Part shown: positions 4,913 through 9,299 of the stretch, piece by piece
How the letters are laid out: each line of letters opens with the position of its first letter
Numbering within the stretch: the stretch's first letter is position 1
Notes under the pieces: model-generated
Database searches by the model: none
What the model was told of the DNA's origin: nothing
What the model saw: the letters and a program-made list of their open reading frames with translations, nothing else
DNA from: Candidatus Aenigmatarchaeota archaeon
GTDB taxonomy: Archaea; Aenigmatarchaeota; Aenigmatarchaeia; QMZP01; QMZT01
Assembly (NCBI GenBank): GCA_030634615.1
Contig: DAOWAL010000039.1
Span: 1-9,299, forward strand
DNA: 9,299 nt
Direction of reading: 5' to 3'
Made by a program: the position numbers and the translations under genes

Positions 4913-5343
4913 TGTATGCGGTTATCAGAATTCGTGGAAGCATTGACATGCAGAAGCCTATTAAAGATACTTTGAAAATGCTCAAGCTTACAAGGGTCAA
5001 TCATTGTGTTTTGTTAAGAGAAGAAGACCCGAAAGTCAAAGGCATGGTACAAAAAGTGAAAGACTTTGTTACATGGGGAGAAATTAACGAAAAAACACTT
5101 GAAAAAATGGTTACAACAAGAGGGAGACTTGAAGGAGACAAACCTCTTGATGAAAAAAAGGCCAAAGAAGTCAGTACAAAACTTCTGAAAGCCAGGAAAA
5201 TGAAAGATGTTGAAGGAATTAGACCATTCTTCAGACTTGCATGCCCTAAGAAAGGATTTGAAGGTATTAAACAGGATTTTCCTAAGGGAGCATTAGGCTA
5301 CAGAGGAGAAAAAATAAACGAACTCATTGAGAGAATGATGTGA
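4912..5343 (+). CDS. rpl30: Large-subunit ribosomal protein uL30 (archaeal type)
   Basis: The 143-residue product starts with MYAVIRIRGSIDMQKPIKDTL, the typical uL30 ferredoxin-like fold, followed by the LKMLKLTRVNHCVLL segment and the archaeal/eukaryotic C-terminal extension with GIRPFFRLACPKKGFEGIKQDFPKGALGYRG. It binds 23S rRNA on the large subunit. The start overlaps the uS5 stop in TAATG, and GGTGAT five bases upstream, inside the end of uS5, is an exact match to part of the Shine-Dalgarno sequence, so translation is likely coupled or directly initiated. Length and gene order (uS5-uL30-uL15) are as in other archaea. Confidence 0.95.
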   Translation: MYAVIRIRGSIDMQKPIKDTLKMLKLTRVNHCVLLREEDPKVKGMVQKVKDFVTWGEINEKTLEKMVTTRGRLEGDKPLDEKKAKEVSTKLLKARKMKDVEGIRPFFRLACPKKGFEGIKQDFPKGALGYRGEKINELIERMM

Positions 5344-5348
5344 TATTT

Positions 5349-5780
5349 ATGAGTAGAACGAAAATGACAAAGCACAGGAAAAACAGGGGTTCAAGAACCT
5401 GTTCAAAAGGCGGAATACAGCCAGGCGGAAGAGGCGGTAAAGGAAACTCCGGCTCTAAAAGTCACAGAAGATCATGGTACAATAATAATGCAAAAGATCA
5501 TTTCGGTAAAAGAGGTTTTATCCACAGAAATGCAAAAACCGTGAAAACAATTAACTTAAGAATACTTGAAACTGTTGTTGGGGATAAAAAAGAAATTACT
5601 GTATCTGATTTCGGTTACGACAAAGTACTTGGATCGGGAACTTTTTCAAAGAAAGTAACTGTTAAAGCAAATTATTTTTCAAAGTCTGCAAAAGAAAAAA
5701 TAGAAAAAGCAGGCGGCAAAGCAGTTGAACTTATTGGTTCAGCTGAAACATTTGAAAAGGAAACTGTAGAATCGGAGTGA
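5349..5780 (+). CDS. rpl15: Large-subunit ribosomal protein uL15 (archaeal type)
   Basis: From ATG 5349 the product has 143 residues: a glycine-, lysine- and arginine-rich N-terminal tail (MSRTKMTKHRKNRGSRTC, then GGRGGKGNSGSKSHRRSWY) that threads into 23S rRNA, the HFGKRGFIHRN segment typical of archaeal uL15, and a compact C-terminal domain (LRILETVVG...VTVKANYFSKSAKEKIEKAGG). A GTG at 5340 would add three residues and overlap the uL30 stop; the ATG five bases past that stop is preferred because MSRTKM starts the conserved protein. It is the third gene of the cluster, with the zinc-ribbon gene six bases after its stop. Confidence 0.94.
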   Translation: MSRTKMTKHRKNRGSRTCSKGGIQPGGRGGKGNSGSKSHRRSWYNNNAKDHFGKRGFIHRNAKTVKTINLRILETVVGDKKEITVSDFGYDKVLGSGTFSKKVTVKANYFSKSAKEKIEKAGGKAVELIGSAETFEKETVESE

Positions 5781-5781
5781 T
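5774..5781 (+). promoter_or_regulatory. Strong Shine-Dalgarno site of the zinc-ribbon gene
   Basis: GGAGTGAT, closely matching the complement of the archaeal 16S rRNA tail (GGAGGTGAT), ends five bases before ATG 5787 and overlaps the uL15 stop. It is the main evidence that this very short frame is translated and it fixes the start. Confidence 0.7.
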
Positions 5782-5786
5782 TCCGA

Positions 5787-5921
5787 ATGTCTTCTGTTAA
5801 AAAATGTCCTTCTTGCGGTTCTGTCAACATTACACTTTGGATGGGCGGAAACCTTGGTATACAGTATCAATGCAAAGACTGTAAATACCACGGACCGCTT
5901 GTTGTTGAAGAAGACGAGTAA
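5787..5921 (+). CDS. 44-residue zinc-ribbon protein in the ribosomal cluster
   Basis: The frame encodes 44 residues. Two cysteine knuckles, KCPSCGS (C7, C10) and QCKDCKYHGP (C29, C32), flank a short beta-hairpin (NITLWMGGNLGIQY), making a minimal four-cysteine zinc ribbon, and the tail is acidic (EEDE). Such ribbons bind RNA, DNA or protein partners. The gene has an excellent Shine-Dalgarno site and sits 6 nt after uL15, so it is surely part of the ribosomal transcript. I know similar small CPxCG...CxxCGYxGP proteins in archaea but no named function. A ribosome-associated or translation role is inference from context. It is short enough to be missed by usual gene callers. Confidence 0.85.
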   Translation: MSSVKKCPSCGSVNITLWMGGNLGIQYQCKDCKYHGPLVVEEDE

Positions 5922-5948
5922 TAAATTGTTACTTCTAAGTAAGTAAGG

Positions 5949-5957
5949 TATTTAAAG
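5949..5957 (+). promoter_or_regulatory. TATA box of the 5991 gene
   Basis: TATTTAAAG lies 42 bp before ATG 5991, predicting a leader of about 10-15 bases. It shows that the inserted gene has its own promoter rather than depending on the ribosomal transcript. The TTACTTCTAAGTAA palindrome just upstream (5929-5942) may be a transcript-end or operator structure. Confidence 0.5.
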
Positions 5958-5990
5958 TTTGCATACAAATAAAGTTAAGGATTTGGTTAA

Positions 5991-6542
5991 ATGGTATTTA
6001 CAGAAGCGTTAATGATTGGGGGTTTACTCTTAAACCCAGGAGCAACAAATGATGAGGCCCAATTGATACAAAAGCAAATCGGCACAGACATGGCTATATT
6101 CAACACGGGTAAAATTAAATATATAGAAGATGGCTGCGGTGGTGAATTTAAATTTGGGAACAGTAGTCTCATTGTACACAACAAAATAAATGGCAAATCA
6201 GGAACAGGGTTTTTCTTAAACACTTATGTTGGTAACGTAGGGATACATACAGACATTGTGGATTTCGACGGAAATGGCACTATTGATTTTGTTACTATAG
6301 AAAGGTCAAAAAGGAAACCATATTCTAAACGCAAATTAGCTCAAATCATTGACATACATGGTCCCAATACTGTTATTATAGATCACGAGAACCCACCATA
6401 CACACACAAGTTAGTTACAGATAAAAATGGAATAGGTCCATATCAGGATTTTGTGGATACATGCAACAAAGTAAAAAGAGACTACTTTGGAAATTTACAA
6501 AAAACAAAGATGAAAAACTACCAGTTAAACCAAATGAGATAG
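5991..6542 (+). CDS. Unrecognised protein, 183 residues, between the ribosomal cluster and secY
   Basis: The N-terminus (MVFTEALMIGGLLLNPG) is moderately hydrophobic but too short and lacks basic residues for a clear signal peptide. The middle is beta-rich and contains DFDGNGTID (91-99), like a calcium-binding EF-hand or dockerin-type loop, but the usual glutamate at position 12 is a threonine, with E104 two residues later. The C-terminal third is basic and lysine-rich (SKRKPYSKRK; NLQKTKMKNYQ). I recognise no family. It carries its own TATA box and is followed by a perfect hairpin, so it looks like an independent unit inserted where uL15 (and the ribbon gene) would otherwise lead into secY. 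Confidence 0.75.
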   Translation: MVFTEALMIGGLLLNPGATNDEAQLIQKQIGTDMAIFNTGKIKYIEDGCGGEFKFGNSSLIVHNKINGKSGTGFFLNTYVGNVGIHTDIVDFDGNGTIDFVTIERSKRKPYSKRKLAQIIDIHGPNTVIIDHENPPYTHKLVTDKNGIGPYQDFVDTCNKVKRDYFGNLQKTKMKNYQLNQMR

Positions 6543-6547
6543 TGTTT

Positions 6548-6567
6548 TTTCGCTTCATTAAGCGAAA
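6548..6567 (+). terminator. Perfect 8-bp hairpin after the 5991 gene
   Basis: TTTCGCTT (6548-6555) pairs perfectly with AAGCGAAA (6560-6567) around loop CATT, six bases after the stop of the previous gene and 45 bases before the secY start. A T-run precedes it and an AT-rich stretch follows. It may end or stabilise the upstream transcript; since it lies next to the secY promoter, an operator role is also possible. Confidence 0.5.
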
Positions 6568-6582
6568 CTTATTTTAACAATG

Positions 6583-6592
6583 CTTATAAATA
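6583..6592 (+). promoter_or_regulatory. TATA box of secY, which decides its start codon
   Basis: CTTATAAATA starts 30 bp before ATG 6613. The longer frame from ATG 6580 would place this box inside the coding sequence, upstream of any transcript start, so ATG 6613 is the supported start and the mRNA is probably leaderless. Confidence 0.6.
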
Positions 6593-6612
6593 TATTCATT
6601 AAAGGTTTTCCT

Positions 6613-8166
6613 ATGGCTGGACTAGACGAGATTTATCTTGGGATATTAAAAAAACTCCCTGGTGTTGCAGAGCCCATTAAAAGGCAGACTTTCAAAGACA
6701 AGTTGAAATGGACTGGTCTTATTCTTGTCATATACTACGTAATGTCCCAGATCACAATCTACGGCATATCAAAAACTAACTATGAATATTTCAAATATTT
6801 GGAAATCCTGATGGGATCAACATTTGGTTCTCTTCTTACACTTGGTATTGGTCCGATAGTTACAGCGTCCATTATACTTCAGTTGCTTGTAGGATCTAAG
6901 ATTATACCATGGGACCTTTCAAGTGAAAGGGGTAAAATGCTCTTCCAGGGAACACAAAAACTTGCAGCAATATTACTTTGTTTAATTGAAGCAATTGTGT
7001 ATGTAGCATTCGGTGCAGTTACTGCTAACCCAGGATTCTTTGCAATAGTTGTACTCCAGCTCGCTGTTGGTGGATGGATAATAATATTCATGGATGAACT
7101 CATATCCAAGTGGGGATTTGGTTCCGGTGTCGGTTTATTCATTATAGCAGGTGTTGCAAAGACTATAATTGTTCGTGCAATAAACCCATTCACATCTGAC
7201 GGGGTATTTTCGCTTTCAATTCAAAACCCACCATCCGGTATCATACCAAACGCAGCACTATTGATTGGATCCGGTGACCCTATGGGCGCAATGCTTATAA
7301 TTTTACCAATTGTAGCAACAGTAATAGTATTTTTCCTTGTAATCTATGTGCAGGCAATACGTGTAGAAATTCCACTGGCATTTTCAAGTGTCAGAGGTTT
7401 TGGTAGACGATGGCCACTTAAATTCCTGTACACTTCAAACATACCAGTTATACTCATCGCAGCACTTCTGGCAAACGTACAGGTATTTGCAAGAATGCTT
7501 TCCCAAAGAGGCGGGGCAGACTGGCTTGGAACATTTGATTCAACAGGTAACCCAATAGGCGGACTGATATTTTTCCTTATACCACCAAGAACAACAGCAA
7601 TATCAGGCATAATGGTTTCAATTGGTCTTTTTGCTCTCATGGGAGCGTTGTTTGTATACTTCACCAAAAAATCCGGTGGACTGGGCGGACTTAAGATAGT
7701 TGCTATTTCAGGTATTGCAGGAGCATTGATATGGTATTTCGGTGTCTCTGCCATGGGTCTTACAGCCCTTGCAGCAATCAACCCGATTGATATATTAAGG
7801 CTTATTACATACTCACTTCTGATGATAGTAGGTTCTATAATGTTCTCGTTCTTCTGGGTGAGCACTGCAGGAATGGATGCTAAAAACGTGGCAGGGCAGA
7901 TAGAATCTACAGGTATGCAGATACCGGGTTTCAGACGCGACATACGTATAATTGAGCGTGTTCTCAACAGATACATACCAGCTTTGGCAGTACTTGGCGG
8001 AGCATCAGTAGGATTCTTAGCAGCATTTGCAGACTTCACTGGAGCACTTGGTACAGGAACTGGTATACTTCTTGCTGTTATGATTATTTATCAGCTTTAC
8101 GAAGAAATAGCACAACAGCACATGGAAGATATGCATCCATCTGTCCGAAGATTCTTCGGTAAGTAG
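6613..8166 (+). CDS. secY: Protein translocase channel subunit SecY
   Basis: From ATG 6613 the product has 517 residues. It opens with the archaeal MAGLDEIYLGILKKLPGVAEP, then the plug/TM2 region (GSTFGSLLTLGIGPIVTASIILQLL, about 68-92), the GSGVGLFI segment (170-177), the cytoplasmic loop QAIRVEIPLAFSSVRGFGRRWPLKFLYTSNIPVI (247-280), FWVSTAGMDAKNVAGQI (414-430), a second cytoplasmic loop with GFRRDIRIIERVLNRYIP (439-456), and the PSVRRFFGK end. It forms the membrane channel for secreted and membrane proteins with SecE and Sec-beta. It is longer than the roughly 440-residue M. jannaschii SecY: about 55-60 extra residues with two hydrophobic segments (332-350 and 362-388) lie between the TM7-end PP motif (324-325) and TM8. 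It has its own TATA box. Confidence 0.95.
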   Translation: MAGLDEIYLGILKKLPGVAEPIKRQTFKDKLKWTGLILVIYYVMSQITIYGISKTNYEYFKYLEILMGSTFGSLLTLGIGPIVTASIILQLLVGSKIIPWDLSSERGKMLFQGTQKLAAILLCLIEAIVYVAFGAVTANPGFFAIVVLQLAVGGWIIIFMDELISKWGFGSGVGLFIIAGVAKTIIVRAINPFTSDGVFSLSIQNPPSGIIPNAALLIGSGDPMGAMLIILPIVATVIVFFLVIYVQAIRVEIPLAFSSVRGFGRRWPLKFLYTSNIPVILIAALLANVQVFARMLSQRGGADWLGTFDSTGNPIGGLIFFLIPPRTTAISGIMVSIGLFALMGALFVYFTKKSGGLGGLKIVAISGIAGALIWYFGVSAMGLTALAAINPIDILRLITYSLLMIVGSIMFSFFWVSTAGMDAKNVAGQIESTGMQIPGFRRDIRIIERVLNRYIPALAVLGGASVGFLAAFADFTGALGTGTGILLAVMIIYQLYEEIAQQHMEDMHPSVRRFFGK

Positions 8167-8169
8167 TTG

Positions 8170-8179
8170 TTTTTTAAAA
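8170..8179 (+). promoter_or_regulatory. TATA-like box of the 8200 gene and possible secY U-tract terminator
   Basis: TTTTTTAAAA lies 30 bp before ATG 8200, the usual spacing for a leaderless start. The T-run just after the secY stop (8167-8175) could at the same time act as a U-rich archaeal terminator for secY. Confidence 0.45.
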
Positions 8180-8199
8180 CTAATTACAGTAATGAAAAT

Positions 8200-8439
8200 A
8201 TGAAATTAAAACCATACGCAACTGAAAAATTACTTGACGGTAGAATTATTGAATTCTATAAAGTTTTTAAAGATCTTGATGATCCCAATGTTCAATTAGA
8301 TATCGCGTTTGGAAGAGGGGGTAGAAGTACGAGGTACTATGTAGTTCCATCAACAGGTGGTGGTGGAACTATGAACAAAAACGATACACATGACGATATT
8401 AAGAAAAGATATATTGAATTTGAAAATATTTCTGACTAA
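8200..8439 (+). CDS. Unrecognised glycine-rich small protein, 79 residues
   Basis: The start ATG 8200 (MKLKPYATEKLLDGRIIEFY) is preferred over TTG 8167 because the TATA-like box at 8170-8179 would lie inside the longer frame. The first half looks alpha/beta (LLDGRIIEFYKVFKDL), the centre has FGRGGRSTRYYVV and a run of four glycines (PSTGGGG), and the end is charged. No cysteines, signal peptide or membrane segment are present, and I recognise no family. It is another short A-rich orphan with an apparent private promoter, placed directly after secY on the same strand. Confidence 0.65.
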   Translation: MKLKPYATEKLLDGRIIEFYKVFKDLDDPNVQLDIAFGRGGRSTRYYVVPSTGGGGTMNKNDTHDDIKKRYIEFENISD

Positions 8440-8493
8440 TTTATATACATGATCATATGAAAGGCACTTACGTAATTTTTGATAACAAAAAAA

Positions 8494-8503
8494 GATTTAA
8501 ATA
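8494..8503 (+). promoter_or_regulatory. TATA box of the MNT-HEPN pair
   Basis: GATTTAAATA starts 33 bp before ATG 8527, predicting a very short leader. The palindrome ATGATCAT (8449-8456) lies upstream, and with the winged-helix domain of the first gene self-regulation is plausible, though operator sites are not proven. Confidence 0.5.
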
Positions 8504-8526
8504 GTATCGTATTATAAAATATACAT

Positions 8527-9117
8527 ATGTATGATAAATTAAACATAACCGAAAACCATCTGCAAACCCTTTCGCTGTTCACAAATGGCTTCAATAAGGG
8601 ATATTACATAAGAGAAGTTGAAAAATTGCTTAAAATAAGTCCACGGACTGCACAACTTATTCTCGATGATTTGGAAAATAAGGGAATTCTGGAATCAAAG
8701 ACCATTGGAAAAATAAAGATGTATGAACTAAAAAGAAACAGTTCTAGCCAGAGATATATGACTTTCACAGAGCAATACAAAGCGATAACTTTTTTTGAGA
8801 AAAATCTGTTGATAAAAGAGATTGTGGAAAAAACAAACAAATTTATCAGTGGAATGGGTTTTATTTTCGGAAGTTACGCCAAGGGAAACGCAAACAAGGA
8901 TTCTGACCTGGATATTTTTGTTGCTGGAAAGTGTGACAAAGAAGGCATTAAAAAGGTTTCAAAAACGTACGGAATCGAAATAAGTGTGAAATGCTATCCG
9001 TTAAAAATCTTTGAGAAAGGCCTTGTCAACGACATTTTGATAAAGGAGATGTTAAAGAATCATGTAGTGTTCCTAAATGCTGAACAGTTTGTTAAATTGG
9101 TAATGAAAAATGAATAG
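8527..9117 (+). CDS. Winged-helix and minimal nucleotidyltransferase (MNT) fusion, probable antitoxin
   Basis: Residues about 8-70 form a winged helix-turn-helix (YYIREVEKLLKISPRTAQLILDDLENKGILESK, then a basic wing ending MYEL). Residues about 95-190 form a minimal nucleotidyltransferase with GSYAKG (115-120) and SDLDIFV (126-132), whose two aspartates D127 and D129 bind metal; a third acidic residue is probably E151 in IEISVKCY. In MNT-HEPN systems the MNT protein neutralises the HEPN RNase toxin, in studied cases by adding AMP to it. The following HEPN gene overlaps by 8 nt, the usual arrangement. The N-terminal winged helix, known in a subset of archaeal MNT proteins, suggests it also controls its own promoter. 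Confidence 0.9.
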   Translation: MYDKLNITENHLQTLSLFTNGFNKGYYIREVEKLLKISPRTAQLILDDLENKGILESKTIGKIKMYELKRNSSSQRYMTFTEQYKAITFFEKNLLIKEIVEKTNKFISGMGFIFGSYAKGNANKDSDLDIFVAGKCDKEGIKKVSKTYGIEISVKCYPLKIFEKGLVNDILIKEMLKNHVVFLNAEQFVKLVMKNE

Positions 9118-9299
9118 AATAAAATGGTGCGCAGGTAAAAGAGAAGGATTAAGTCTTATAGAGCCGAACTCAAATCTTGCAGACGCATATATAAGAAAGG
9201 CGGAAGAAGCGCTGGGTTCCATGAGAGCTGACATATCGAAAGATTGGAAGATTTCAACTGCGTATTATACGCTGTATTTCTCTCTTTATTCAATTTTAA
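9110..9299 (+). CDS. HEPN-domain protein, N-terminal part (cut by right edge)
   Basis: From ATG 9110 the frame is open for 63 codons to the window's end. After a short lead (MNRIKWCAGKREGLSLIEPN) comes an amphipathic helix with the typical HEPN look (NLADAYIRKAEEALGSMRA), then DWKISTAYYTLYFSLYSIL, the second HEPN helix with the family's W..(S/T)..YY..Y pattern. HEPN proteins are small all-helical RNases whose R-x4-6-H active site lies near the C-terminus, outside this window, so activity cannot be judged. The 8-nt overlap with the MNT gene means coupled expression; together they look like a toxin-antitoxin pair. Confidence 0.85.
   Translation, partial: MNRIKWCAGKREGLSLIEPNSNLADAYIRKAEEALGSMRADISKDWKISTAYYTLYFSLYSIL

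Noticed and set aside
4417..5004. 195-codon minus-strand open frame across uS5 and uL30
   Set aside because: It lies opposite two certain ribosomal protein genes and crosses their junction without a start signal.
6580..6612. Upstream ATG 6580 as the secY start
   Set aside because: The 11 added residues are not part of the conserved archaeal SecY start, and the TATA box lies inside them.
7344..8039. 231-codon minus-strand open frame inside secY
   Set aside because: It is the shadow of the clearly recognisable SecY coding frame; no promoter or family resemblance.
8167..8199. TTG 8167 start for the small gene after secY
   Set aside because: It follows the secY stop without a ribosome binding site, and the probable TATA box would be inside the coding region; ATG 8200 has proper spacing.

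Overview
The window is AT-rich archaeal DNA. It carries archaeal-type uS5, uL30, uL15 and SecY, the KEOPS kinase Bud32, a TtuA-type tRNA thiolase beside a ubiquitin-like sulfur carrier, three intron-containing tRNA genes, and TATA boxes about 30 bp before many start codons. The broken ribosomal gene order, many small unrecognised genes and abundant tRNA introns would fit a lineage such as DPANN, but the sequence alone does not fix the taxon.

Layout. Positions 1-1420 are a tRNA region. A partial plus-strand reading frame runs off the left edge. Three minus-strand tRNA genes follow: Glu(TTC), Val(GAC) and Ser(CGA). Glu and Ser have introns at the usual 37/38 site; Val has an intron in the variable loop with a good bulge-helix-bulge. 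Between Glu and Val lies a minus-strand gene split between two frames exactly at an A AAA AAG heptamer. Between Val and Ser lies a small plus-strand orphan gene. Positions 1459-2588 hold a ThiS/MoaD-like carrier ending in Gly-Gly and TtuA, 2 nt apart. Positions 2677-3300 hold an unrecognised basic protein and 3341-3949 hold bud32. Positions 3992-5921 are a tight cluster: uS5 with a long charged N-terminal extension, uL30, uL15 and a 44-residue zinc-ribbon protein. An unrecognised gene with its own promoter (5991-6542) separates this cluster from secY (start best placed at 6613). A small glycine-rich orphan follows at 8200-8439. The right edge carries a winged-helix/minimal nucleotidyltransferase gene overlapping the start of a HEPN gene, an MNT-HEPN toxin-antitoxin type pair.

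How it works together. The recognised genes serve translation and protein export: tRNAs, tRNA modification (thiolation by TtuA with its carrier; t6A by KEOPS/Bud32), large- and small-subunit ribosomal proteins and the SecY channel. Between these blocks sit short orphan genes, most with their own TATA box and little or no leader. Inside the ribosomal cluster, genes are instead joined by overlaps or few-base gaps with GGTGAT or GGAGTGAT Shine-Dalgarno motifs. The points most worth following are the split gene at the slippery heptamer, the variable-loop tRNA intron, an apparent pair of extra membrane segments in SecY, and the tiny zinc ribbon in the ribosomal/secY cluster.
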